NCBI RefSeq assembly: GCF_003854895.1 | Contig: NZ_CP033966.1 | Location: 4,650,001 to 4,714,000 of the forward strand | Source: Pigmentiphaga sp. H8 | GTDB taxonomy: Bacteria > Pseudomonadota > Gammaproteobacteria > Burkholderiales > Burkholderiaceae_B | Direction of reading: 5' to 3' | DNA: 64,000 nucleotides | Part shown: one piece after another, positions 1 to 11,298 of the stretch | How positions within the stretch are numbered: the first letter of the stretch is position 1 | Layout of the letters: each line of letters opens with the position of its first letter | Notes under the pieces: model-generated | What the model saw: the letters and a program-made list of their open reading frames with translations, nothing else | Databases searched by the model: none | Told to the model about the DNA's origin: nothing | Program-made: the position numbers and the translations under genes

Positions 1-142
1 GGTGGTGGCCCGAGGCTTGCTGCAAGGCGTGGTTTCGTTCCATGATGTCGCCAAAGCGGTCCATGAACAGCAGAGCTTCGAGAACCGCATGCTGATGTCC
101 TACATCGGCGACTGGCCGGCTCCGGAACACGCCATCAGATAA
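1..142 (+). CDS. C-terminal tail of an unidentified protein (5'-truncated)
   Basis: An open frame enters from the left edge (first full codon at base 2) and ends at TAA 140-142, giving about 46 residues that finish in GDWPAPEHAIR. Codon use fits the neighbours, and the next gene starts 52 bases later on the same strand, so a real gene end is likely. The fragment is too short to name a family. It could belong to a metabolic enzyme controlled by the AraC regulator that follows, but that is only a guess from position. Confidence 0.5.
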   Translation, partial: VVARGLLQGVVSFHDVAKAVHEQQSFENRMLMSYIGDWPAPEHAIR

Positions 143-194
143 GGCCACGGCCTCGCCAGCGTCGCTGGCACCACCATGGGAAACAGGAGGCGCC

Positions 195-1121
195 ATGCAC
201 AGCGACGCCGTGGGCATCCGGGTCGACGACCCGTCGATCAAGACTTACCGCATGGTCGAGCGGTCCGAACGGCTGGACTTCGACATCCGGGACCACACGG
301 TCCGGCCCGCGGTCTCCACGCCGCACCGCCACGAGTTCTTCCAGATCCAGGTCAATGCCACGGGCGGCGCCAGCCAGGTCATCAGCGGCCAGCGCCGCCA
401 GTATCGCGCGCGGTCGCTGATCTTCGTGCTGCCCTACCGGGTGCACTGCGCATACAACCCCTGCGAGCCCAGCTACACCATCATCAACTTCGCCACCAAT
501 TTCCTGCGGCGCGACTTCGACCTGTCGCCGCTGGAAATGGAAGAGGTCTCGCTAACGGACTACCCCGAACTGGCCCCCTTCCTGTACGAAGGGCACATCG
601 ACTTCGAATTCGATGACCAGGAGTTCGCCCACATCCAGGGCTTGCTGCGCCACATGACCGCGCTCAACCACCGGCGCCGGCTCGGCACGCTGGAACGCAT
701 ACGCGGCACGCTGCTGGAATTGATCGGCTTCACCACCGAACGCTTCGAAGCGGAATTGCGCGGCCTGACCGAACGGCGCATCTATCTTCAGGGCCGCACC
801 GACGCCCTGAAACGGGCGATACGCCACATCGACGAGAACCTGGACAAGCCGCTTTCCCTGTACAGCGTGGCCGAGGCGGCGTTCCTGTCGCCCAACTACC
901 TGTCGCAGCTGTTGAAGAAGCACACGGGGCTGGCCTTCGTCGACTGGGTGACGGTCAAGCGGATGGACCGCGCCCAGGACCTGCTTGCCCACAGCGAAGA
1001 CCGCATTTTCGAAATAGCCAATGCCGTCGGCTTCAGCGACGAGGCGTATTTCACCCGCCGCTTTCATCAGCGCTTCGGCCTGTCTCCCTCGGAGTACCGG
1101 CGCCGCGTCCGGCAGGGATAG
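195..1121 (+). CDS. AraC family transcriptional regulator
   Basis: A 308-residue protein with the usual AraC layout: an N-terminal cupin-like sensing region (about residues 15-170; PHRHEFFQI is a typical first strand) and a C-terminal double helix-turn-helix (about 205-305). That domain includes LSPNYLSQLLKKHTG and the signature run FSDEAYFTRRFHQRFGLSP. The start at 195 is backed by an AGGAGG five bases upstream (186-190). It is probably a cytoplasmic, ligand-responsive activator. The ligand is not visible. It sits downstream of a truncated gene and convergent with the barstar gene, so the target may lie left of the window. Confidence 0.9.
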   Translation: MHSDAVGIRVDDPSIKTYRMVERSERLDFDIRDHTVRPAVSTPHRHEFFQIQVNATGGASQVISGQRRQYRARSLIFVLPYRVHCAYNPCEPSYTIINFATNFLRRDFDLSPLEMEEVSLTDYPELAPFLYEGHIDFEFDDQEFAHIQGLLRHMTALNHRRRLGTLERIRGTLLELIGFTTERFEAELRGLTERRIYLQGRTDALKRAIRHIDENLDKPLSLYSVAEAAFLSPNYLSQLLKKHTGLAFVDWVTVKRMDRAQDLLAHSEDRIFEIANAVGFSDEAYFTRRFHQRFGLSPSEYRRRVRQG

Positions 1122-1136
1122 GGGAAGCGCCGGGAC

Positions 1137-1580
1137 TCAGGCGGAATGGGTGCGGCCTGGCTCGGCGGCGCCGTCGGCCTTGTCCAGGACGAAGGTGAAG
1201 GCCTTGCCGTTCTCGCGCGCGAACTCGACCACGTCCTCGCCCACCTGGGCAATGGCCGCCGCATGCTCGGACAGGCCGGGATCGTCCTGGTGCAACTGCC
1301 AGAGCGCCAGCACCATGCCGGCCGGCTGATCGAGCACCGTATCGCACAGGCAGTCGTACAGGGCGTCGAGGTTGCCGCCGAAATGCTCGGGGAAATCGAC
1401 CGCGTTGGCGATCGCCCGCAACACGGCGGACTTGCTCTTGGCACGCGAACAGTCAACCTCGTAGACGGCCAGCTTCAAGTGCCGCGCGGCCTGGAGCAAG
1501 GCCTTCACGTCGAGGTCCGGGTCGGCCAGGGCGCCGCCGGTCTTGAGGCATTCGTTCAGGTTTCTCGCATTCGAGGACAT
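1137..1580 (-). CDS. Barstar family ribonuclease inhibitor
   Basis: A 147-residue acidic protein whose middle carries the barstar signature FPEHFGGNLDALYDCLCD, the helix that plugs the active site of barnase/RNase Sa type enzymes. Barstar itself is about 90 residues; this one has roughly 40 extra at the N-terminus and an extended tail. Its ATG lies only 3 bases after the stop of the RNase gene, and its Shine-Dalgarno (AGGAG) lies inside that gene's end, so the two are translationally linked. It is expected to be cytoplasmic and to neutralise RNase that fails to be exported. Family assignment is from sequence; partner choice is inferred from adjacency. Confidence 0.88.
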   Translation of the reverse strand: MSSNARNLNECLKTGGALADPDLDVKALLQAARHLKLAVYEVDCSRAKSKSAVLRAIANAVDFPEHFGGNLDALYDCLCDTVLDQPAGMVLALWQLHQDDPGLSEHAAAIAQVGEDVVEFARENGKAFTFVLDKADGAAEPGRTHSA

Positions 1581-1583
1581 GGA

Positions 1584-1976
1584 TCACTCCTGGATGCGCC
1601 GGAACGACGCGTAGTGATCGGCGGTATACCAGTATTCTCCACTGGTGGCGGGGTTGCCCGTATCGCCCTTGCCGGCGACGATGCGCCGGGCGCCGCGATT
1701 GCGCGCACCGGGCGTAGGCACGGTGTACTCGGTATAGTACCCACGCGCCCGCACGGGCAAAAGGCGTTCGCGGTTATAAAACGTCACGCCATCGCGGGCA
1801 TGCCGGAACGGCCCGCCCTGCTGGATCTGCGCCAGCACCTGGCGCGCCTCGGGCGGCAGGTCGCGCGCATCGACCGTGCCGGGCGCGGGCCCCCGGGCCC
1901 AGGCGCCGGCTCCCAGCACCAGCCACAGCAGCGCGATCGCGAATCCGCGCAGGAAACGGCCTAGAGTCGAAGACAT
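1584..1976 (-). CDS. Secreted guanyl-type ribonuclease (RNase Sa/barnase family)
   Basis: A 130-residue protein with an N-terminal hydrophobic export segment (about residues 9-27, ending near GAWARG). The RNase N1/T1 fold follows. The C-terminal half holds the catalytic set of RNase Sa: Glu83 in YYTEYTVPTPGAR, Arg97/Arg98 in RGARRIVAG, and His121 in TADHYASF. It would cleave RNA 3' of guanosine. ATG 1976 is preceded by GAGGA, and the gene is 2 bases from the stop of the patatin gene and 3 from the barstar start, so it sits in the middle of a tight operon. A role in nutrient RNA breakdown or in competition is possible; neither is shown. Confidence 0.88.
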   Translation of the reverse strand: MSSTLGRFLRGFAIALLWLVLGAGAWARGPAPGTVDARDLPPEARQVLAQIQQGGPFRHARDGVTFYNRERLLPVRARGYYTEYTVPTPGARNRGARRIVAGKGDTGNPATSGEYWYTADHYASFRRIQE

Positions 1977-3209
1977 CGCTATTCCTCGTCGGTACGGAAG
2001 AAAGCCAGCACCTCGTCGCTGCGAATGAGCGTATCGCCAAACCCCAGGGCGATCAACTCGCGTGTGTAGCCGGGTTCGAACAGCAGGTAGGACGCCAGCG
2101 ACGCGCCGGTCAGCGCCTCGGAACCGGACGAGACGCCCATGCCCCGCATCAGCCTGCGCATCGCCGGAGGCAGGCTGTCCAGGTGGCGGCCGGCGATCTC
2201 GTCCAGGCGCTGGCTGGGTGATATCGATAGCACGCGTATGGGGCGCAGCGTCCCGCTCCAGCGCTCCTGGGCCGGCAGCCGCGACAGGGTCTGGTTGATG
2301 CGCTGGATGCGCTCGATGTCGGCGTCCAGGCTGTCCAGGAAGATGTTGGACAAGGCATGGCCGCCGATCTGGGCCAGCGTCGGGTAGGTGGGCGCTCCGG
2401 TCCGGCGCCGGGGATCCGCCTCGGAATGGCCGCCGCTGATGATCAGCACGCGGCCGGCGCCCAGGTGGATCGCGGGACTGATGGGAGCGAGCTGGCGCAT
2501 GGAGCCGTCGCCGCACCACTCGGGCTCGCCGTGCACCAGCAGCCGGCGCGCCGGGAACACGAACGGGATCGCGCTGGACGCCAGCAGGTGCTCGACGCCG
2601 ATCTCGGCCCGCACCGCCACGCGCAGCGAGCGGCGCCACGGCTCGATCTCGTAGGCCGACTGGTAGAAGGTGATGTGCTGGCCCGAGGTGTAGCCGGTGG
2701 CGGCGATGGCCAGCGCCTGGACCACGCCGTCGGCCAGGTTGGCGTCCAGCCGGCCGAAGTCCAGTACGCCGCGCAGCAGTTCTCCCAAGGGCTGGTTGTC
2801 CAGCAGCGCGGGCTGCTTGCTCCGGCCCACGCGGGCCATCATCAGCGCGAACGACAACATGGACAGCCAGCTTCCCCCGCCGCGCACGGTGTGCAGCGCA
2901 TCGGTCCGGTAGACCTGGGCGGCGTGGAAATTCTCCCAGACGTCCAGCATATGCTCGATCGTCTGCGGCAGGTGATGGGCGCCGCAGGCCAGCACGGCGG
3001 CATTGATGGCGCCGGCCGAGGTGCCGCACAGGACGTGGAAGGGATTGGCGTGCAGGCCGCCGGGCCGCTCGCCCAGGATGCGGACGATGGCCTTGAGCAC
3101 GCCTACCTGGTAGGCGGCGCGGGCGCCGCCGCCGGCAAGCACGAGGCCGGTGCATGCGGGCCGCAGCACCGGCACGGTGGGGGCCGCGCGCGCGGCCCCC
3201 GCGGCGGGA

Positions 3210-5531
<2,322 letters not shown>

Positions 5532-5601
5532 GGAAAAATAACGCCCGCAGGGCGGTCACACGAAGTTATGCGAGGTGCGGATTATCCGCTCCCCGCACGG
5601 G

Positions 5602-6525
5602 TTATACAACCGACGAGGGGAAAACACTCCCCGCGTCGAACGTGGCCTTGACCATGGCGTCGAGCCGGTCGGCCGGGGTTTCCCGGCCCGAAGCCCGGTC
5701 TTCGCGCTCCTGCACGGACAGCACCGGAGGCGATTCCCCGGCATCGCGCAAACGCAGCCGGAATCGTCCGGCCCAGGCCAGGGTGCCTTCGCTGCCCAGC
5801 AGGAAATGCGCGGGGTTGGGCACCGGCTCGCCGCCCGCGGCGGCGCGCGGCACGAGCGCGTCGATCCGGTAGCCGGCCGGCCAGACCGGCAGTTCCAGCA
5901 TCGCGGCGACCGCCGAATCGGTGGCCAGTTGAAACAGGTCGGACACCAGGCGGCTGGCCGACGTGGAACGCAGGGGCTGGGTGGATTCGACCCCGAAAGG
6001 GCCCAATTGCTCGAACGCGCCATCGGCCAGCAGCACCTGGGCGGCGTCCAGGCCCGAGTCCCGGCAGCGGCCCGGCAGCCAGCCGCGGGTACGCAGCAGC
6101 CAGGCGCCGACCGGTTCGAGGTCGGCGCCCGCATGCCAGCGCCACGGCGTTCCCGCCAGCCGCTCGCGCAGCGCTCCCATGGAGCAGCCCGACTGCACCA
6201 CGATGGTGCCGGCACGTTCGTCGAAAGATTCGATCGCCGCCAGTTGCGAGGTGTCCAGCCGCAGCCAGCCGCGGTCGGCCGGCAGGGCCGCTTCGCGCGC
6301 GCCGGGCTGCACCAGCAGCACGCCGAACTCGCGGCACAGCGCGGCGGCATGATAGACGTCCTCTTCCCGGGCCACGACCAGGCGCCCGCGCCCGGGGGCA
6401 TCGGCCTGCGGCGTCTCGTCGCTGACCTGGCCACGGGCCATGCGCGCCAGGCGCTGGCAGAAGGCCGGCCAGGGCGCGTCCGACAGCATGCGGGGCAGGA
6501 AAAAGGCGCGGCGGCCGGGTTTCAT
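5602..6525 (-). CDS. FAD-binding protein related to glycolate oxidase subunit GlcE
   Basis: A 307-residue protein resembling the FAD-binding (PCMH-type) half of GlcE/GlcD flavoproteins: LRLDTSQLAAIESFDERAG and TIVVQSGCSMGALRERL match the second FAD subdomain start, and HFLLGSEGTLAWAGRFRLR matches the segment after it. The glycine-rich loop that normally follows is poorly conserved, and the C-terminal substrate domain is short. There is no glcD or glcF alongside, so glycolate oxidation is unlikely from this locus alone. It ends 70 bases downstream of the maeB start on the same strand. It could be a divergent oxidoreductase or a decaying copy. Confidence 0.6.
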   Translation of the reverse strand: MKPGRRAFFLPRMLSDAPWPAFCQRLARMARGQVSDETPQADAPGRGRLVVAREEDVYHAAALCREFGVLLVQPGAREAALPADRGWLRLDTSQLAAIESFDERAGTIVVQSGCSMGALRERLAGTPWRWHAGADLEPVGAWLLRTRGWLPGRCRDSGLDAAQVLLADGAFEQLGPFGVESTQPLRSTSASRLVSDLFQLATDSAVAAMLELPVWPAGYRIDALVPRAAAGGEPVPNPAHFLLGSEGTLAWAGRFRLRLRDAGESPPVLSVQEREDRASGRETPADRLDAMVKATFDAGSVFPSSVV

Positions 6526-6779
6526 GACAGGGACTCCGCGCCGGAAGCCGGCCCGGGAGGGAGGCCGAGCCGGCCTTCGGGCCAGGACGGCGGGAAGGTG
6601 CGGCCGGAGATGGAACGTAACGAAACAAGCGGTGCCATGCCGTCCATTGTAACGGCGCGGGCGCGCGGACGGCCATCCGCCCCCTGCCTGCGGCGGGGCG
6701 TATCATGGACGGCATGGAGCCCCCATCGGCGCCGCGTCCGCGACGGCGCCGCCCACCCACCACCCGCCGTCCGACCACC
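6526..6779. other. Divergent intergenic region
   Basis: 254 bases between the FAD-binding protein (minus) and the aminotransferase (plus). It must hold both promoters. A run ending in GTATCATGGACGGC at about 6700 could be a plus-strand -10 region. In-frame ATGs at 6705 and 6714 would extend the aminotransferase by a proline/arginine-rich leader that does not look like protein. No terminator, repeat or small gene is evident. Confidence 0.4.
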
Positions 6780-7937
6780 ATGCTGCGCCTCTCCCCCCGC
6801 ATCGCCCGCATCGCTCCCTTCTACGCCATGGAGGTCGTCAAGCAGGCGGCGGCCCTGCAGGCCCAGGGCCGCGACATCGTGCAGATGAGCATAGGCGAAC
6901 CCGACTTCACCGCCGTCCCGGCCGTGGTCGAGGCGCTGGAACGCACCGCGCGCGAAGGACGGACCCAGTACACCGAGGCGGTCGGCATCGCCCCCCTGCG
7001 CGAGGCGATCGCCGGCTTCTACCAGACGCGCTTCGGCGTGGCCGTGGATCCGTCACGCATCATCGTCACCGCCGGCGCCTCGGGCGCGCTGCTCCTGGCC
7101 TGCACCGCCCTCGTCGATGCCGGCGCCCAGGTGCTGATGCCCGACCCCACCTATCCGGCCAACCGCCACATCGTGACCGCGGCCGGCGGCGAGCCCGTGC
7201 TGATCCCGGCCGGCCCCGGCGACCGCTTCCAGCTTGCGGCCGACCACATACGGCGCCACTGGACACCGCGCACCGCCGGCGTGATCGTGGCCTCGCCCGG
7301 CAACCCCACCGGAACCTCCATCGTGCCGGACGCGCTGGCCGAGCTGATCCGCGAGGTACGCGGCCGCCAGGGCTTCACCCTGGTCGACGAGATCTACCTG
7401 GGCCTGAGCTACGAAGGCGACCGCCGGTCGGCGCTGGCGCTGGCCGACGATCTCATCATCGTCAACAGCTTCTCGAAGTACTTCCACATGACCGGATGGC
7501 GCCTGGGCTGGCTGGTGGTGCCGCCGCAACTGGTCTCGGTGTTCGAGAAGCTCGCGCAGAACCTGGTCATCTGCCCGTCCACGCTGGCCCAGCACGCGGC
7601 GCTCGCGTGCTTCCAGCCCGAATCGCTCGACATCTTCGAGGCGCGCCGGGCAGCCTTCCGCCAGCGGCGCGACTACCTGTTGCCCGAGTTCGAACGCCTG
7701 GGACTGACGGTCCCGGTCAAGCCCAACGGCGCCTTCTATATATATAGCGATGTGCGCGCGCATGCGGCCGACAGCGCGGCCTTCGCCACGCGCCTGCTGC
7801 ACGAGGCCGGGGTGTGCGCGGTGCCGGGCCGCGACTTCGGAACCGCCGAGACCGCCTCCTACCTGCGTTTTTCCTACGCCACCGACCTGGCCCGGTTGCA
7901 GGAAGGCGTGGCGCGCATGGAGCGATTGCTCGGGTAA
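6780..7937 (+). CDS. PLP-dependent aminotransferase (aspartate/alanine aminotransferase-like, class I)
   Basis: A 385-residue fold-type I aminotransferase. It shows the N-terminal SIGEPDFTAVPAVVEAL, the Asn-containing SPGNPTG, the DEIYLGLSYEG strand, the PLP lysine in NSFSKYFHMTGWRLGW (Lys233), and the C-terminal Arg in SYLRFSYA. It would transfer an amino group between an amino acid and a 2-oxo acid; which pair cannot be read from sequence. The start at 6780 (MLRLSPRIARI) is preferred because homologues begin there and the upstream in-frame stretch is low-complexity. It is cytoplasmic and followed 5 bases later by the sigma-factor remnant. Confidence 0.93.
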   Translation: MLRLSPRIARIAPFYAMEVVKQAAALQAQGRDIVQMSIGEPDFTAVPAVVEALERTAREGRTQYTEAVGIAPLREAIAGFYQTRFGVAVDPSRIIVTAGASGALLLACTALVDAGAQVLMPDPTYPANRHIVTAAGGEPVLIPAGPGDRFQLAADHIRRHWTPRTAGVIVASPGNPTGTSIVPDALAELIREVRGRQGFTLVDEIYLGLSYEGDRRSALALADDLIIVNSFSKYFHMTGWRLGWLVVPPQLVSVFEKLAQNLVICPSTLAQHAALACFQPESLDIFEARRAAFRQRRDYLLPEFERLGLTVPVKPNGAFYIYSDVRAHAADSAAFATRLLHEAGVCAVPGRDFGTAETASYLRFSYATDLARLQEGVARMERLLG

Positions 7938-7942
7938 CGCGC

Positions 7943-8152
7943 ATGCTGGACGGCCTGCCGGGCTTCCTGACCATCGAGCGCGGAGGGATCCTGCAGGCAA
8001 CGGCCTTGCTGATCGAGAAGGACAAGGTGGCGGCGATCTACGTCACGCGCAATCCGGACAAGCTGCGGCATCTGGATGCCGCATCCGGCAACCGGCCGGA
8101 AAGGCCGGCGGAAACGTCGCCCGGGCGCAGGCCCGGGGACGAGCCTACATGA
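7943..8152 (+). pseudogene. Remnant of an ECF sigma factor (SigJ-like), C-terminal end only
   Basis: 69 residues starting with MLDGLPGFLTIERGGILQA and continuing through KVAAIYVTRNPDKLRHL. This is the closing part of the SnoaL-like C-terminal domain found in long ECF sigma factors of the SigJ/ECF41 type. The sigma2 and sigma4 regions are absent: directly upstream lies the intact aminotransferase gene. There is no Shine-Dalgarno. It overlaps the convergent transglycosylase by 8 bases. The likely reading is a 3' fragment left after a deletion; a small stand-alone protein cannot be excluded. Confidence 0.55.
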
Positions 8153-9080
8153 CGGCGGGAGAGCCGGGTTCGGTGCCCTTGACCGACACCGCTTCCGAGG
8201 ACGGATCGGTGGGGATGGGTATAGGCTTGGCCGACGCCGAGCGCGCCGGCGTGGCCGGTGCGGTGCCCGGCAGTTCGGTGTTGACGCCCGCGGCCGAGGC
8301 CAGGCGGCGGCGTTCGGCCAGGACCCTGTCGCCGTACGGGCTGGTGCCATCGGGGCCCACGCCCACGTACATGCGCAGGCCGGCCGTCAGCGAACCGCCA
8401 CGCTCGATGTATTCCTTCAGGATCGACGCGCCGACACGGATGTTGGCCACCGGATTCCAGGCGGCCTGGCTACCGCCGAACGGCTCGAACCGCTCGGTGT
8501 GGACCCGGGTCAGGACCTGCATCAGGCCCTGGGCGCCGACATGGCTTTCGGCGAACGGATTGAAGCTGGACTCGATGGCGATGATCGCCAGGAGCAGCAG
8601 CGGATCCAGGCCCATTTCCTGTCCCACGCCATAGGCGGTGGAAACCAGCATGCGGGTAGCCTCGTTCGAGACCCGGTACTTGCGCGCGATATAGCGGCCC
8701 AGGGACTCGGACTGCACGGCCGACACCTTGGTCGCGTGCGGCTTCTGCGCCGGCTTGGCGGCATTACCCATCGAGCCCAGGAAAGACGTCGCCTGGGCAT
8801 GCGGTTGTACGTTGTCGGCCACGGCCGCGACGGCGGCCGCCGCGGCAACGGCGGAGGCGACATCGACCTGGGCCGGCTCGGCCACGGGCGTCTCGACACC
8901 GTTGAACGCGGTGAATTGCGAAGCCTGGTCACGCAGACCAGGAACAGACCACACTACGGCGGCCATGGCGAGCACGGCCAGGCCTACATAACTATTGATG
9001 GAGCGGCACCAATCCGTGATTCCCGGTCGAGGCCGGGGGTCGGGCTGCTCCGTCGACGAGCTCGACTGCGCGTCGGGCAT
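8145..9080 (-). CDS. Lytic transglycosylase (SLT domain) membrane protein
   Basis: A 311-residue protein with a single transmembrane anchor near residues 28-48 (INSYVGLAVLAMAAVVWSV), an alanine-rich linker, and a C-terminal SLT/goose-lysozyme domain. The catalytic Glu is near residue 170 (LLAIIAIESSFNPFA), followed by GAQGLMQV and a GLRMYVG stretch. It would cut glycan strands of peptidoglycan in the periplasm. The ATG at 9080 is chosen because a full AAGGAGGT lies 4 bases upstream; longer in-frame starts add a segment without such support. Confidence 0.9.
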   Translation of the reverse strand: MPDAQSSSSTEQPDPRPRPGITDWCRSINSYVGLAVLAMAAVVWSVPGLRDQASQFTAFNGVETPVAEPAQVDVASAVAAAAAVAAVADNVQPHAQATSFLGSMGNAAKPAQKPHATKVSAVQSESLGRYIARKYRVSNEATRMLVSTAYGVGQEMGLDPLLLLAIIAIESSFNPFAESHVGAQGLMQVLTRVHTERFEPFGGSQAAWNPVANIRVGASILKEYIERGGSLTAGLRMYVGVGPDGTSPYGDRVLAERRRLASAAGVNTELPGTAPATPARSASAKPIPIPTDPSSEAVSVKGTEPGSPAVM

Positions 9081-9084
9081 ACTT

Positions 9085-9092
9085 ACCTCCTT
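9085..9092 (-). promoter_or_regulatory. Strong ribosome binding site for the lytic transglycosylase
   Basis: On the minus strand this reads AAGGAGGT, 4 bases before ATG 9080. It decides the start over an in-frame ATG 99 bases upstream (9179). Confidence 0.75.
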
Positions 9093-9711
9093 GCAACGGC
9101 GGGCCACAAAAAAACCGCATCCGGAAGCGATCGAGATACGACTCCGGACATCAAGGCCACAACCTGCTTGGCTGCACATCGCGCCGCAGTCAGGACGACT
9201 GGCGGCACACCTGCATGGTCGCTATCGCAGAGACAGCTCGGGACCATGCCTGTTTCGGGCAGAGGGCGCGTTCGCGCCGCTAAGAGAACTCCAGTATGGT
9301 GGGCGCCCGATGGCCCGTTAAGCAGCCCGGTGGTCTGGTCCGGCCCCGACTTGGGGGCGGCTGTCAGGACGACGGCACCGGGCACACGCTGAAAGTTGGC
9401 GGATTGTAGGAATGCGATTTGATGTGGTCAACCGTAAAAATTCACCATTCTGGTGCATCCGATAGACAATCGCGATCATTGGGATTTTCTATCGGTACCC
9501 ATGCGACCGTATATGGAAAGATAGATAAAAGTAAGCATACACTATCGCCACGATCGAATCAGATTCAGAAACATATGTAAAATTTGTCCCGGACTTCATG
9601 TTTCACACCGCCACGGACCCCGATGACCTCATCCGTGCGTCAAACGCCGCAACCGCCACGGCGGGTTAAAGTGGCCCTTCCCCCGGCTTCCCCCATCAAG
9701 GTGCCCCGCCC
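9093..9711. other. Long AT-rich intergenic region upstream of ubiD
   Basis: About 620 bases between the divergent transglycosylase and ubiD genes. Bases 9400-9600 are far more AT-rich than the rest of the window. They contain the inverted repeat at 9459-9495 and further CTATCG/GATAG elements near 9520 and 9541. Short open frames here show no recognisable protein. It presumably holds both promoters and perhaps a nucleoid-protein binding zone. Confidence 0.5.
9459..9495. repeat. Inverted repeat CCGATAGA/TCTATCGG, possible operator
   Basis: Perfect 8-base arms at 9459-9466 and 9488-9495 separated by 21 bases, inside the AT-rich part of the transglycosylase-ubiD gap. Arm spacing of about two and a half to three helical turns fits a dimeric DNA-binding protein better than a terminator. 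No regulator gene lies next to it. Confidence 0.4.
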
Positions 9712-11265
9712 GTGAAATACCGCGACCTCCGAGATTTCCTGCGCCAGCTCGAAGCGCGGGGCGAACTCAAGCGCATCCCGACCGCCGTGTCGACCCGCCT
9801 CGAGATCACCGAGATCTGCGACCGCGTATTGCGCGCAGGCGGGCCGGCCCTGCTGTTCGAGAACGCCCGGCAGCCCGGCCGCGAGCAGGCCGACATGCCG
9901 GTGCTGGCCAACCTGTTCGGCACCGCCCACCGGGTGGCGCTGGGCATGGGCGCGGAAGACGTGGGCGCCCTGCGCGACGTGGGCGAACTGCTGGCCTCGC
10001 TGCGCGAGCCCGAGCCGCCGCGCGGCCTGCGCGATGCGCTCGGCAAGGTGGCGATGCTGAAATCCGCCCTGTGGGACATGGCGCCGCGCGAAGTCCGGGC
10101 AGCGCCCTGCCAGGAGATCGTGCTCGAAGGCGACGACGTCGACCTCGGGCGCCTGCCCATCCAGCACTGCTGGCCCGGCGACGTCGCCCCGCTGCTGTCC
10201 TGGGGGCTGGTCGTCACGCGCGGACCGAATCGCAAGCGCCAGAACCTGGGCATCTATCGCCAGCAGCCCATCGGGCGCAACAAGCTCATCATGCGGTGGC
10301 TGTCGCACCGGGGTGGCGCGCTGGACTTCCGGGAACACATGCTGGCTCACCCCGGGCAGCCCTTCCCGGTCGCGGTCGCTCTGGGCGCCGATCCCGCCAC
10401 CATTCTGGGCGCCGTCACGCCGGTGCCCGACGCCCTGTCCGAATACCAGTTCGCCGGCCTGCTGCGCGGCGGCCGCACCGAGGTGGTCCGCTGCCTGGGC
10501 AGCACGCTGTCCGTACCCGCCTCGGCCGAGATCGTGCTGGAGGGCCACCTGCTGCCGGCCTCCGATCCGCGCGCCATCGCCCCCACTCCCGCCCCCGACG
10601 TCGCGGCCCCGCCCGACAACGGCTACGAGATGGCGCTGGAAGGCCCCTATGGCGACCACACCGGGTACTACAACGAGCAGGACTGGTTCCCGGTCTTCAC
10701 CGTCGACCGCATCACCATGCGGCGCGATCCCATCTACCACTCCACCTACACGGGCAAGCCGCCCGACGAACCCGCCGTCCTGGGCGTCGCCCTGAACGAG
10801 GTCTTCACGCCGCTGCTGCGCCGGCAACTGCCGGAAATCGTCGATTTCTACCTGCCGCCCGAAGGATGCAGCTACCGCCTGGCCATCGTCTCGATGCGCA
10901 AGCAGTACCCCGGGCACGCCAAGCGCGTGATGTTCGGCATCTGGAGCGTGCTGCGCCAGTTCATGTACACCAAGTTCATCGTGGTGGTGGACGAGGACAT
11001 CGACGTGCGCAACTGGCAGGAGGTGGTCTGGGCCATCACGACGCGCATGGACCCCGTCCGCGATACCCTGCTGGCCGACCGCACCCCCATCGACTACCTG
11101 GACTTCGCATCGCCGGTCTCGGGCCTGGGCGGCAAGATGGGCCTGGACGCCACCAACAAGTGGCCGGGCGAGACCGATCGGGAATGGGGACGCCCCATCG
11201 TGATGGATGCGGACGTGAAGAAACGGGTGGACGGCCTGTGGCAGGAACTGGGGCTGCCGGGCTGA
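9712..11265 (+). CDS. ubiD: UbiD family decarboxylase (4-hydroxy-3-polyprenylbenzoate decarboxylase)
   Basis: A 517-residue protein aligned from end to end with UbiD (MKYRDLRDFLRQLEARGEL at the start). It uses prenylated FMN to decarboxylate 4-hydroxy-3-polyprenylbenzoate in ubiquinone synthesis. Seen in the sequence are the conserved NLFGTAHRVALGMG, the metal/cofactor region LGIYRQQPIGRNKLIMRW, the EYQFAGLLRG segment with the catalytic-type Glu, and the C-terminal GLGGKMGLDATNKWPGE. It is cytoplasmic. The flavin prenyltransferase ubiX is not in the window. The gene stands alone behind a long AT-rich leader. Confidence 0.95.
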   Translation: MKYRDLRDFLRQLEARGELKRIPTAVSTRLEITEICDRVLRAGGPALLFENARQPGREQADMPVLANLFGTAHRVALGMGAEDVGALRDVGELLASLREPEPPRGLRDALGKVAMLKSALWDMAPREVRAAPCQEIVLEGDDVDLGRLPIQHCWPGDVAPLLSWGLVVTRGPNRKRQNLGIYRQQPIGRNKLIMRWLSHRGGALDFREHMLAHPGQPFPVAVALGADPATILGAVTPVPDALSEYQFAGLLRGGRTEVVRCLGSTLSVPASAEIVLEGHLLPASDPRAIAPTPAPDVAAPPDNGYEMALEGPYGDHTGYYNEQDWFPVFTVDRITMRRDPIYHSTYTGKPPDEPAVLGVALNEVFTPLLRRQLPEIVDFYLPPEGCSYRLAIVSMRKQYPGHAKRVMFGIWSVLRQFMYTKFIVVVDEDIDVRNWQEVVWAITTRMDPVRDTLLADRTPIDYLDFASPVSGLGGKMGLDATNKWPGETDREWGRPIVMDADVKKRVDGLWQELGLPG

Positions 11266-11298
11266 ATCCGGCTGCCCCAGCAACGGGGCCTGCTGACG

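Noticed and set aside
9083..9385. 100-codon open frame in the transglycosylase-ubiD gap
   Set aside because: No Shine-Dalgarno, no similarity and overlap with the likely promoter. A short GTCAGGACGAC direct repeat inside it (near 9187 and 9363) is too weak to interpret.
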